Origin: Bacteroidales bacterium | Lineage (GTDB): Bacteria; Bacteroidota; Bacteroidia; Bacteroidales; SM23-62 | DNA: 59,230 bases | Direction of reading: 5' to 3' | NCBI GenBank assembly: GCA_016783865.1 | Contig: JADHVS010000004.1 | Span: 1-59,230, forward strand | Shown: positions 15,869 to 24,724 of the stretch, one piece after another | Position numbering within the stretch: the stretch's first letter is position 1 | How the letters are laid out: each line of letters begins with the position of its first letter | Notes under the pieces: model-generated | What the model was told of the DNA's origin: nothing | The model's input: the letters and a program-made list of their open reading frames with translations, nothing else | Database searches by the model: none | Program-made: the position numbers and the translations under genes

Positions 15869-17338
15869 CTACTGCTTTTGAATATCAATGGTTAAATCTT
15901 TAACATTTATTATAAGTATGTAGTTTCCAGCATCTGCTGGGGTAAATATCCATTTCTCATCATCTTCTTCCCCCCCGGTATGTCTGTACATTTTTGACGG
16001 ATCCCCAGGATCTTTCATGTACATATCCTGTCCCCAATCAGTCTGCCTGTTTATCGGAAACTTAAATTCACCTTCCGTTAACGGTCCTTCGTACCGAAAT
16101 TCGTACCAATTTGAAGGATCCTGTTCCAATTCAATTGCATTAGATATGTCCCATCCAACTGGTGTTGCCGAACCAATTATATATAATTTAAAAGGTTCAA
16201 TTGAAATAGTATTATCAGATACATCAAGCTCCAAACTATACCAGTTTTCTTTATAAATGTTCCATTTACTGTCATCCGGGTCACCGCCTATATGCAAATA
16301 AGCTAAAGTAGAATCAACAGGATCTTTCATAAACATATCCTGTTGCAAGTCAGTATTTTTATTAAGCGGAATTTTGAACTCGCCCGGACTCAATACTCCC
16401 TCGTAAGTGAATTGGAAAAGATCCACCGGATTTTGTATCATCTCAAGTGCATTCTCAATATCCCATCCGTATGGTGTTGCTGACCCGAAAATATATAGTA
16501 CATCGTATCCGGGCCCTGCCTTCAGAGTTATACTAATGGTTAAGTCTATAAGATTCATGGAAATATTATAAATACCAGCCTCAGGGATTACAAAATTCAC
16601 ATTGGGTTGAGTATCATCAGTGCGATATAATAAACTGTTTTCATCTTCACCTTTCTGATAAGAAGGTAACAATGAACCTAGAGTAGTAATAAATTTTAAC
16701 TGACCAGGCTTTAAATCACCCTGAAATGTAAAAGTTGTCGGATCATCCTCATCAACTATCATTGGGGTCGCCTTATTAGCATCCCATCCGTTTGGAGCAG
16801 CATTGCCCATAAAATACATGGTGGTAGACACAGGTTCAAAAGGGATTACTGCAATCGTTATCACATCTGAATTATCCGGCTCTACCTCATCGGAAGCGAC
16901 AACGGCAATAATACGGGCTTCCAATTCGCTCTGGATATCAGGTAATACTCCTAAAGTGTCCAATAATATGTCATTTAATTCGCCAACAGTAAATGTTTTG
17001 GCGAAAACAGCTTTTCCAAGTTCAATTGTAATAGCATTCGCAAAATTATTCCCGTTTAAATCTATTTGGAACGTATAGGAGATTGAAGCCTGTGTGCCCC
17101 TGTTAGTCCCGGTTGTCCAACTGTATTCAACAGCAGCATTTTTTGCTTTTGCTTGCTCTAATGTAATTTCCGTTGTGGATACAGATAAAACAATAGGCTC
17201 TCCCATGTCAATGGTTATTTCTTCATTTTCGTCACAAGCCGTAAACGAGGCGGAGAATATTAATATAACCAAGAGTAATCTTATTAAGGGCCCAACATTA
17301 AAAGGTTTCTTTGTTTTAATGTTCGAAAATATATTCAT
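15869..17338 (-). CDS. SusE-like outer-membrane glycan-binding lipoprotein with three binding domains
   Basis: This is a 489-aa lipoprotein with lipobox SFTAC (Cys35) followed by DENEE, an acidic stretch like the Bacteroidota surface-export signal. Residues about 40-170 are a SusE-type Ig-like N-terminal domain (PIVLSVSTTEITLEQAKAKN). Then come three SusE/SusF-type domains: a divergent one (YFMGNAAPNGWDAN, about 175-275) and two close to those of the neighbouring SusF-like protein (LYIFGSATPYGWDIEN and LYIIGSATPVGWDISN). It lies between the SusD and SusF-like genes in the canonical order C-D-E-F and should present oligosaccharide to the SusCD importer at the cell surface. Confidence 0.88.
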   Translation of the reverse strand: MNIFSNIKTKKPFNVGPLIRLLLVILIFSASFTACDENEEITIDMGEPIVLSVSTTEITLEQAKAKNAAVEYSWTTGTNRGTQASISYTFQIDLNGNNFANAITIELGKAVFAKTFTVGELNDILLDTLGVLPDIQSELEARIIAVVASDEVEPDNSDVITIAVIPFEPVSTTMYFMGNAAPNGWDANKATPMIVDEDDPTTFTFQGDLKPGQLKFITTLGSLLPSYQKGEDENSLLYRTDDTQPNVNFVIPEAGIYNISMNLIDLTISITLKAGPGYDVLYIFGSATPYGWDIENALEMIQNPVDLFQFTYEGVLSPGEFKIPLNKNTDLQQDMFMKDPVDSTLAYLHIGGDPDDSKWNIYKENWYSLELDVSDNTISIEPFKLYIIGSATPVGWDISNAIELEQDPSNWYEFRYEGPLTEGEFKFPINRQTDWGQDMYMKDPGDPSKMYRHTGGEEDDEKWIFTPADAGNYILIINVKDLTIDIQKQ

Positions 17339-17378
17339 GATAATTCATTTTATGTTTAAAATGTAAGAACTGAGTTGA

Positions 17379-18857
17379 TTAATATCCTGGGTTTTGAACT
17401 AAATTCGGATTTGTATCTATCTCTTTTTGAGGGATAGGTAATAGTAAATGCTTTGAAGTTGCGTTCACCCTTCCGATAGAATGTAGAAAATCAAGTCCGT
17501 ATTGTCCATCATCCACCCGTATCAAATCGAACCAGCGCTGACCTTCAAAAGCAAGTTCCATGCGCCGTTCATGCAACACTTTTTCTTTAAATTCGCTTTG
17601 AGTTAATCCGGAAATATCAGGTAATCCTGCTCTTTGGCGGACTTTATTCAGAGGAGTTTCTGCTTCAGTTGTATTTAGGAGATTATTGAGCGCTTCGGCT
17701 TTCATAAGTAGTACGTCGGCGTATCGCAATACAGGGAAATTTAAAGGACTGTTATCGTAGGTTGCTGAAACGGATTTAGTAACCAGGAATTTACGCAGGT
17801 TGTACCCTGTTGTTGAGTATCCTTTGTCATAATCCTGGCCATCAAATTTCGGACAGCCATCGTATAAGATAGTTACGTCTTTACGTTTATCCCCATCTTC
17901 GTAGTTATCAACAAATTCCTGTGTCGGTTGACTCCAGCCCCATCCACCTGCTACCATATCCGAATTTCTGGGACCGGTAAAAGTACTCAACCAGGATGAT
18001 TGATTTTCATTATCCCAAAAACCATATCCTGCATTGCTAACGTACTGAACTTCGAATAAAGATTCTACGGAGTTTTCATTATTGACATTAAAGTTTTGAC
18101 CATACTCGTCATTAAGTTCATAACCAAGAGTTTCTACATCATTACATAAATCAACAACCTCCTGCCAATTCCCCAATGTTAAATACACTTTTGCCAATAT
18201 ACCCGTTGCTGATCCTTTTGAAGCACGCCCTTTATCAGCATCTGAATATTGTTCGCGCGGTGGAAGCAATTCAATTGCATCTTCAAAATCTTTAATAATT
18301 TGATCATAGACAAGTTCCTTATCTGTACGAGTTACGCGCAAATCATCTCCCGGAGATTGAGATTTTGTAATTAAAGGAATATCTCCAAAAAAACGGACTA
18401 ATATAAAGTATGCCAATCCTCTGAGGAACTTTGCTTCTCCAAGTATTCGATTTTTTAAATTTTCATCGATATTCATACCGGGAACATTTTCTAAAACCAG
18501 GTTACTACGAAGAATAATAGGCCAGGGACCTCTCATCAGGTCCAGTACTCCGGGATTGTCGGTAGTTGTAACAAAATTGGCCAGATCCTGCGTTTCAATC
18601 CCATCAGTACCACCTCCGGCGCCAACTATACTGTTACCAGCAATAATATCGGTCGTCCACATTCTTATGTTATACAGCTTTGGCCATTGCAGAGGTTGAT
18701 ATGCTCCATTAATTGCACCGATTGCATCAGTTTCGGATTGCCAGAAATTATTTGTGTTTATAGTATCAAGGGGTGCTCTATCTAAAAAATCTTCACTACA
18801 GGCAGCAATGAATATTAATAATATGAAAACCGGAATATATTTTATCTTTTTCATCAC
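17379..18857 (-). CDS. SusD-family glycan-binding lipoprotein
   Basis: This 492-aa outer-membrane lipoprotein (FIAAC lipobox, Cys20, followed by SEDFLDRAPLDTINTNNFW, typical of SusD/RagB proteins) has the helical TPR-like scaffold and the C-terminal family signature (ERRMELAFEGQRWFDLIR, LLPIPQKEIDTNPNLVQNPGY). It forms the lid of the SusC transporter and binds the oligosaccharide. It starts 15 nt after the SusC stop and is followed by the SusE-like gene after 40 nt. Confidence 0.95.
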   Translation of the reverse strand: MMKKIKYIPVFILLIFIAACSEDFLDRAPLDTINTNNFWQSETDAIGAINGAYQPLQWPKLYNIRMWTTDIIAGNSIVGAGGGTDGIETQDLANFVTTTDNPGVLDLMRGPWPIILRSNLVLENVPGMNIDENLKNRILGEAKFLRGLAYFILVRFFGDIPLITKSQSPGDDLRVTRTDKELVYDQIIKDFEDAIELLPPREQYSDADKGRASKGSATGILAKVYLTLGNWQEVVDLCNDVETLGYELNDEYGQNFNVNNENSVESLFEVQYVSNAGYGFWDNENQSSWLSTFTGPRNSDMVAGGWGWSQPTQEFVDNYEDGDKRKDVTILYDGCPKFDGQDYDKGYSTTGYNLRKFLVTKSVSATYDNSPLNFPVLRYADVLLMKAEALNNLLNTTEAETPLNKVRQRAGLPDISGLTQSEFKEKVLHERRMELAFEGQRWFDLIRVDDGQYGLDFLHSIGRVNATSKHLLLPIPQKEIDTNPNLVQNPGY

Positions 18858-18872
18858 ACTTGATTTTTTATG

Positions 18873-21800
18873 TTAGAAGCTCAAATTAATACCCATACTC
18901 ATCGTTCTGGTAACCGGATAAATGTTATGGTCTATCCCGTTATCGGGCACCTCAGGATCGAAACCTTTATATTCGGTGAAAGTGTACAAATTGGATCCGG
19001 ACACGTAAATCCGCAGGGCTTGAATTCTTGCTTTTTGTATCCAATTTTTAGGAAAATTATATCCGAATGAAATATTCTTTATTCGCAGGTATGAACCATT
19101 TTCAATATATCTGTCGGAAGCCCTTATGTTTCCGTTAGGATCATTAAAAATGGCCCTTGGCATTATATTGCTTGTATTGGGACCTGTCCAGCGATCAAGT
19201 ACTTCGGATGATTGATTTACTGCAACAGCCATTCCTTCGTTCCAAACCCGGTTTGCATTAAAAATTTTATTTCCTGCAACTCCCTGAATAAAAATGTTCA
19301 AATCAAATCCTTTATAACTAAAAGTGTTATTGAAAGCAAAAATGAATTTAGGGTTTGGATTGCCGATATAAGTGCGGTCATTGTCATCAATTAATCCATC
19401 GCTGTTTATATCCATAAAACGAATATCGCCTGCAGAAGTGCGATTAAACGGGTCAAGCCCGGCAACCTGTTGAGCGTGGTACTCAACAGCCTCATATGTT
19501 TGAAAAATTCCATCGGTTATAAATCCGTAAAATTCGTTTACCGGATGACCTTCCGCAATGCGGGCTAATGTGTAATTAAAATCAATAGATCCTACCGACA
19601 TAGGAACAGAATCATTTAAACTCTGTACAACGTTTTTGTTATAAGAAAAATTAAAATCTGTGTTCCAGCTAAAATTACCAGATAGATTATTGCTTGATAA
19701 TGCTACTTCAATCCCCTTGTTCTGAATTTCTCCTGCATTTATAAACGGTACAAATACATCGGAATATCCGGTACTAACCGGAACTGACATAGGAACTAAC
19801 ATATTTTCCGTATTCTTTATATATCCGTCAACAGCAATGCTTATCCTTCGGTCTAAAAGGGTGGCATCCAAACCAATATTACTTTGTTTTTGAGATTCCC
19901 ACTGAACATACGGATTAGGCATTATAGTGGGTACTACCGCAGAAACAAGATTATTATTAAAATTGTAAACACCTGTTGATAAGGCTGATGCAAATGAATA
20001 ATTTCCAATATTTTGATTACCTGTTATGCCATAACCGGCTCTAAGTTTTAAGTCGTTTATAAAATCTACCTGACTGAAGAAATTTTCTTTTGATATTCGC
20101 CATGCTACTGATGCTGAGGGGAAAGTACCCCATTTATTTTCCGAACCAAATCGTGATGAGCCGTCGCGACGAATAGTTGCTGTTATAAGATATTTATCAT
20201 CATAGCCGTAATTAACACGTCCCATGAATGATAATAATGCCCACTCATTTGCATTACCGTTCACAACCATCTGCGAAATTCCATTGCTCATTTGTTGTGT
20301 TTGATCACTTGCAAACTCCTGGACTGAACCATTGATAAATTCGTAATTGTTTTCCTGGGCACTTGTTCCTCCCATAATCGTAAACTGATGTATCTCGTTT
20401 ACTGTTTTACTATACGTGAGGGTGTTGTCCCAGTTCCAGGTAATGCTTTTATTAGGTTGTTGAAACAGGTAGGAAAGTTCCTGAGGGGATGGACTCCAAT
20501 TGTATTTTGGTGCCCACGTGCGATAATCCCAGAAATTGGCTTGTAGCCCAAGAATAGTTTTAAATTTTAAGTCGTTCAATATCTCAATCTCGCTATAGAT
20601 TGAACCCAGAATGTTGTACCCTTTTGTTGTCTGTTCGGTTACTTTTGCTTTTCCAATCGGATTGGTAATATCCCCGTCCCATGAGGGTCTTTCTTCCGGT
20701 CCCGCATAAGTTCCATCTTCATTATAGATGGCCTGTGTAGGTAAGGCAAGCATAGCATTTTTAATGCTGTAATCACCATTGTATTTATAATCATGGTTCA
20801 AAGAAAGAGAATTACCGAATTTTACTTTTTTCAAAACCTGAGATTCCAAATTGAATTTTATTGCATAGCGTTTAAATCCGGTTTCCATAACAATACCTTC
20901 CTGATCAAAAATATTTCCCGATATATAAAAATTGGTATTATCGTTTCCGCCTGAATAAGAGAGAGATACACTTTGCATTGGTGCCGGATTAAAATATTTG
21001 TCCAGCCAATCGGTATTTTCTGTGAGGGAAGCCGGATTGGAATATGCGGGATTTGTTTCCAGGCCGGCATTTTGCATCATTTCATTATGAAGCGTTGCAA
21101 ACTCTGATGCATTCAGAACATCGACAATACTTATAGCATTTTGAACGCCATAGTAGTAGTTAAAATCTATTTTATTATGGCCTGATTTTCCGCGTTTGGT
21201 AGTTATTATAACAACTCCATTCGCACCTCTGGAGCCGTAAATTGCAGCAGCTGAAGCATCTTTCAAAACTTGAATGGTTTCAATATCATTCATATTTATC
21301 TGATTCAAACCGCTTGATGTTGGGAAACCATCAATTACAAGAAGTGGATTGTTGTCATTAATTGTACCAATTCCACGAATTCGAAAAGTAGCGTCAGTTC
21401 CCGGGACTCCCGATGAAATAACCTGTAGTCCGGCAGCTCTCCCTTGCAATGCATCACTTAAGCTTGCTACCGGTAATGAATTAATATCTTCATTACTGAC
21501 AGTAGAAATAGCCCCTGTAAGGTCTTTCTTTTTAATTGAACCATATCCAATCACAACCACCTCATTTAAATTTATTAAATCAGGTATTAGCATAACATTA
21601 ATCTGACTTTGATTATCAATAATTACTTCTTTTGTTATCATACCAACAAAAGAAAACACCAAAACAAGAGCATCGTCAGGAATCTGAATTTCATATTTGC
21701 CATCAACATCCGTGATGGCTCCAATTGAGGTTCCTTTTATAATTACCGTTACGCCTATCAGTGGTAATCCATCATTATCAGTTACGGTTCCTGTAATTGT

Positions 21801-22208
21801 TCCAGGCTGTATTTTTGATTTAGCCTCTGGCAGGTACTTACCTTTAGATAATACAATTTGCCGGTCCATAATAATATATTCTACATCCGTTCCATCGAAA
21901 ACCTGGTCTAATACCTCCTCAATTTTCTTATCATAAACCGATAAGTTTACTTTTCTATTAACATCAACCAGTTTCTGACTCAATGCAAAGTAAAACTCAC
22001 TTTTACTTTCAATTTCATCAAGAACTGCTTCCACTGTCACATTCTTTAAATCCAAAGAAAGCCTGGTATCCTGTGAATAGGTGTTTCCTGCCAACGCATA
22101 TGTGACACAAAACACAGATAGGAAAAAAATGATTCTCATAATCATTATTATTTTAAGGGAGAGAAGAGTTTTTAAAGCAGCCCTTAAAGAATTGCATGCT
22201 TTTTTCAT
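18873..22208 (-). CDS. SusC-family TonB-dependent transporter with N-terminal STN domain
   Basis: This is an 1111-aa outer-membrane oligosaccharide importer. After the signal peptide (cleavage near NTYSQ) comes an STN signalling domain (about 48-125, LDLKNVTVEAVLDEIESKS), then a carboxypeptidase-regulatory-like domain (ITGTVTDNDGLPLIGVTV), the plug (INSLPVASLSDALQGRAAGLQ; LKDASAAAIYGSRGANGVVI) and the 22-strand barrel ending in an aromatic strand. The STN domain lets the loaded transporter contact the FecR anti-sigma factor, and exactly such a FecR/ECF pair lies just upstream. The 169-nt gap before it contains a plus-strand terminator-like hairpin and presumably the ECF-dependent promoter. 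Confidence 0.96.
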   Translation of the reverse strand: MKKACNSLRAALKTLLSLKIIMIMRIIFFLSVFCVTYALAGNTYSQDTRLSLDLKNVTVEAVLDEIESKSEFYFALSQKLVDVNRKVNLSVYDKKIEEVLDQVFDGTDVEYIIMDRQIVLSKGKYLPEAKSKIQPGTITGTVTDNDGLPLIGVTVIIKGTSIGAITDVDGKYEIQIPDDALVLVFSFVGMITKEVIIDNQSQINVMLIPDLINLNEVVVIGYGSIKKKDLTGAISTVSNEDINSLPVASLSDALQGRAAGLQVISSGVPGTDATFRIRGIGTINDNNPLLVIDGFPTSSGLNQINMNDIETIQVLKDASAAAIYGSRGANGVVIITTKRGKSGHNKIDFNYYYGVQNAISIVDVLNASEFATLHNEMMQNAGLETNPAYSNPASLTENTDWLDKYFNPAPMQSVSLSYSGGNDNTNFYISGNIFDQEGIVMETGFKRYAIKFNLESQVLKKVKFGNSLSLNHDYKYNGDYSIKNAMLALPTQAIYNEDGTYAGPEERPSWDGDITNPIGKAKVTEQTTKGYNILGSIYSEIEILNDLKFKTILGLQANFWDYRTWAPKYNWSPSPQELSYLFQQPNKSITWNWDNTLTYSKTVNEIHQFTIMGGTSAQENNYEFINGSVQEFASDQTQQMSNGISQMVVNGNANEWALLSFMGRVNYGYDDKYLITATIRRDGSSRFGSENKWGTFPSASVAWRISKENFFSQVDFINDLKLRAGYGITGNQNIGNYSFASALSTGVYNFNNNLVSAVVPTIMPNPYVQWESQKQSNIGLDATLLDRRISIAVDGYIKNTENMLVPMSVPVSTGYSDVFVPFINAGEIQNKGIEVALSSNNLSGNFSWNTDFNFSYNKNVVQSLNDSVPMSVGSIDFNYTLARIAEGHPVNEFYGFITDGIFQTYEAVEYHAQQVAGLDPFNRTSAGDIRFMDINSDGLIDDNDRTYIGNPNPKFIFAFNNTFSYKGFDLNIFIQGVAGNKIFNANRVWNEGMAVAVNQSSEVLDRWTGPNTSNIMPRAIFNDPNGNIRASDRYIENGSYLRIKNISFGYNFPKNWIQKARIQALRIYVSGSNLYTFTEYKGFDPEVPDNGIDHNIYPVTRTMSMGINLSF

Positions 22209-22285
22209 AATTTTGTAATGATTTGACAGGTTTTCTTTGTAATTAGCTCGCTGTTAATTGAAAAGTTTAGTCTGTTGAATTTTTA

Positions 22286-22312
22286 GGGAAGCGGTACCAC
22301 GCTTCCCTTTTT
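22286..22312 (+). terminator. Intrinsic-terminator-like hairpin between fecR and susC-like genes, facing the plus strand
   Basis: GGGAAGCG (22286-22293), a 6-nt loop and CGCTTCCC (22300-22307) are followed by TTTTT on the plus strand. This is a good intrinsic terminator for transcription running against the operon. On the minus strand the hairpin is followed by TAAAAATT, which is not a U-tract, so it is a weaker terminator for the fecR transcript. It separates the regulatory pair from the transport genes. Confidence 0.6.
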
Positions 22313-22377
22313 CACTCCTATTAGAAACTATTATCCATTAAAATTGTTTCTTGTTTAAACATCTGATTTCGTGATTA

Positions 22378-23460
22378 TTATTGATTTAAATAAAGAGTTA
22401 TCTTCTTTTTTGAATAGGAACCATCCTGGAGAATTTCACGTTGATGTTCGATGTAGCCGACAGATGCTGTCAGATTCAGAACTTTGAGCACTTCAGATAA
22501 TGTTTCATCAATGAACGTCGCCCTGAAGATGATTTTTTCCAGTTCTTCATCTGCTATTTCAAAATCCACATTATACCATCTGCTCAATTTTATTACAACT
22601 TCATTCATAGGTTTATTCCTGAATACCAGTTTACCATCTTTCCAGGCTGTATAATATTCAGGAACAACAGTCTTGCTTTCGAAAATATCTGTCCTTCTTG
22701 AGAAAATTAATTGCTGATTTGGTGCGAGTTCGCCCAATGTCAGAACCTGTCCTTCGTCTGCAAGTTTTTCCACTCGTATACTTCCTTCAACAAGTGTCGC
22801 TATAACATTTTCGTCCTGTGGATTATCAAGAATATTAAATATTGTCCCTAAAGTAGTTATCCGGGAATTATGTGTTGAAACAACAAAAGGCTTCTCTTTA
22901 TCAGGGAAAACATCAAAATACCCTTCGCCAGTGAGTAAAACCTCTCTCTCGTCAGAATCAAACCTATATGGAAATTTAAGAGTGCTGCCGGAGTTCAACC
23001 AGCCTGTTGTACCATCAGGTAACTCAAAATGAATCCTGGCTGCCGGTGGAGATACAATCTCAGCATACACAGGTTGACTTTTTTCTATAGCTATTTGTTT
23101 GTTCCCTGCCATATCCCAAATAAAAAAAGCAAGGAGGGGCAGAACTAAAATTGCAGCAATTCTTGAGAAGTACCTGTAAATTTGGCTTGCTGCGGGCTGA
23201 TCTTTCCGTTGCTGTGAGAATTGAATATTTATGGCCCGATGTAATTGCCCCATGATCGAATCTAAATCGGGATCCCTGGAACCCTCATCAACATTGATTT
23301 CGTCCCAGTGATCTCTCAGTATCTTCCTTAGTATTGATTCATGTTCCAGACTAACGATCCAATTAATGAAAGTTTCTTGTTCCTTGTCTGTACATTTCTT
23401 TTGAAAATATTTCCTTATCAGGGCAATATCTTCACCAGCAATCTTGATATTTTCAGACAT
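22378..23460 (-). CDS. FecR-family anti-sigma factor
   Basis: This 360-aa single-pass inner-membrane protein has a cytoplasmic N-terminal helical region (residues 1 to about 90), a transmembrane segment (AAILVLPLLAFFIWDMAG, about 103-120), a FecR periplasmic domain (RIHFELPDGTTGWLNSGST; FDVFPDKEKPFVVSTHNSRI) and a C-terminal STN-like domain of the DUF4974 type (FRNKPMNEVVIKLSRWYNVDFE). It holds the ECF sigma factor inactive until the SusC STN domain signals substrate. It is encoded 200 nt downstream of the sigma factor gene and upstream of the susC-like gene. Confidence 0.95.
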   Translation of the reverse strand: MSENIKIAGEDIALIRKYFQKKCTDKEQETFINWIVSLEHESILRKILRDHWDEINVDEGSRDPDLDSIMGQLHRAINIQFSQQRKDQPAASQIYRYFSRIAAILVLPLLAFFIWDMAGNKQIAIEKSQPVYAEIVSPPAARIHFELPDGTTGWLNSGSTLKFPYRFDSDEREVLLTGEGYFDVFPDKEKPFVVSTHNSRITTLGTIFNILDNPQDENVIATLVEGSIRVEKLADEGQVLTLGELAPNQQLIFSRRTDIFESKTVVPEYYTAWKDGKLVFRNKPMNEVVIKLSRWYNVDFEIADEELEKIIFRATFIDETLSEVLKVLNLTASVGYIEHQREILQDGSYSKKKITLYLNQ

Positions 23461-23660
23461 TGTTTTTTAAATTTTATATTGTCTTCACATAGTTATATGC
23501 CACTCACCAGCGATACACCTATCCAATGATCATTTTTTTCTAATAATAATGTCTGGTTGAATAATTCCGGACAGAATGAATATAAACAGGAAAGCCACCA
23601 GAAGACAGGAAAGTCAAGGATAAATGCTTAATCCTTAAATACTGGAAATAGGAAAATGTT

Positions 23661-24245
23661 CTAAAAACAAAACAGGTAAAATAAAAGAATAATTGCTATA
23701 GATTTATCCTGGATTTTAGTTCGCAGAAATTTAATTGCATGTGTTATTTGATTTTCAACAGTTTTTTTTGAAATACCCAGTTTATTTGCAATCTCATCAT
23801 TTGAAAGTCCTTCCTGGCGGCTCAATCTGAAAATTAATCTTCTTTTTTCAGGTAATTGTTCAATAGCATTGTCAATTATCTCAACCATGTTGTCATATTC
23901 AATTTCACTGTCTATCTCATATTCATCCTTAGCGGCATAATGATATTCCTTAATTCTCCTTTCCTCCCTGTATTTTTTTCGGTAATACATCCTGATAAAA
24001 TTGAATGCAATAGTAAACAGATAAGCATTAAATGATTGATCTAATTTAAGGTTTCCCCTGTTTTCCCATACCTTCATAAAAACATCCTGCACCATACCTT
24101 TTGCATCTTCTTCTGACTCCAGGTATCCTTTTGCGAAATACAGTAATTTTCTGCTGTATTTTGAGAATAATTTTTCAAATGCCAGGACATCTCCCTTTTT
24201 TAGATCCTTCACAAGTTCAAAATCTGCTGAAACATTCTTTTTCAT
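23661..24245 (-). CDS. ECF-type RNA polymerase sigma factor (RpoE-like, Bacteroidota family 1)
   Basis: This 194-aa sigma factor has region 2 (FEKLFSKYSRKLLYFAKGYL; DVFMKVWENR; FNAYLFTIAFNFIRMYYRKK) and region 4 with its helix-turn-helix (LPEKRRLIFRLSRQEGLSNDEIANKLGISKKTVENQ). I prefer the ATG at 24245 to the GTG two codons upstream. The C-terminus is unusual in ending with a hydrophobic stretch (IAIILLFYLFCF). It heads the first polysaccharide locus. With FecR and the STN-bearing SusC it should form a trans-envelope signalling chain that switches on the sus-like genes. Confidence 0.94.
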   Translation of the reverse strand: MKKNVSADFELVKDLKKGDVLAFEKLFSKYSRKLLYFAKGYLESEEDAKGMVQDVFMKVWENRGNLKLDQSFNAYLFTIAFNFIRMYYRKKYREERRIKEYHYAAKDEYEIDSEIEYDNMVEIIDNAIEQLPEKRRLIFRLSRQEGLSNDEIANKLGISKKTVENQITHAIKFLRTKIQDKSIAIILLFYLFCF

Positions 24246-24281
24246 TACCACGAAAAGAATTAATAAACCATCAAATCACTG

Positions 24282-24312
24282 TAAAATTATCCTTTATTTG
24301 AGTAATAACAAT
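24282..24312 (-). promoter_or_regulatory. Bacteroidota-type promoter candidate for the sigma factor gene
   Basis: On the minus strand ATTG (24312-24309) is followed after exactly 19 nt by TAATTTTA (24289-24282), seven of eight positions matching the TAnnTTTG -7 element. Transcription would start near 24275, leaving a leader of about 30 nt before the ATG at 24245. This is pattern matching only. Confidence 0.4.
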
Positions 24313-24377
24313 TATGGGTCTTATATGTACTCATTCAAAATCCGTGGATTATTACAAGGCGGGGTGGTCAGACCCGA

Positions 24378-24513
24378 ACCGCAGTATCCGGACCCGACGA
24401 GAGGCATATTTCAACTAATCTGTCAAGGCTCAGGGGAACCTGATCAATTATCTGAATCCCCGGGAGCTAACACCATTCCCATTTGCCGGGAAAAACCCAG
24501 TTGATCGTCTTCC
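24378..24513. repeat. 136-bp direct repeat, copy B (upstream end of the first PUL)
   Basis: This is the partner of 9638-9773: same length, same orientation, 16 mismatches by hand alignment. On the minus strand its first 70 nt encode DDQLGFSRQMGM then LAPGDSDN and a stop. The non-coding half carries the hairpin GGTTC-CCCT-GAGCC, where the change relative to copy A turns a U-A pair into a U-G wobble and so keeps the stem. It lies 130 nt upstream of the sigma factor gene, so the two copies enclose all genes from sigma factor to GH27-like enzyme. Confidence 0.85.
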
Positions 24514-24626
24514 ATATACTTTATTGCAAAGTCTTGGTTTTTCTCTTCAAGTTCTGCACGGTCCTTTTGTTCATAAAGTGCTAATTCAGCTTCTTTATTC
24601 TGACAACCAGTCAGGCTAGAAAACAT
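24444..24626 (-). pseudogene. Internally deleted lipoprotein gene (SnoaL/ester-cyclase-like remnant)
   Basis: The minus strand encodes a 60-aa peptide: FSSLTGC lipobox, a charged helix (ALYEQKDRAELEEKNQDFA, then IKYMED), then directly DQLGFSRQMGMVLAPGDSDN and a stop. The first part resembles the N-terminus of secreted SnoaL-like ester cyclases (EExN..A..Y.E), and the last part resembles their C-terminal helix (LGxxQQxG). The roughly 100-residue core between them is missing, so this looks like an internal deletion. The junction coincides with the edge of the direct repeat. The frame reads upstream through a hydrophobic stretch without an ATG, so the true start is lost or lies at 24626. Confidence 0.5.
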
Positions 24627-24724
24627 CAGTACAATTACAACAATATAGTGATGAATTACTAAATTTGGATTGAATCAAGGTACTATCAATAACAACATCC
24701 AAACGATATAAATCCCGTAATAAA

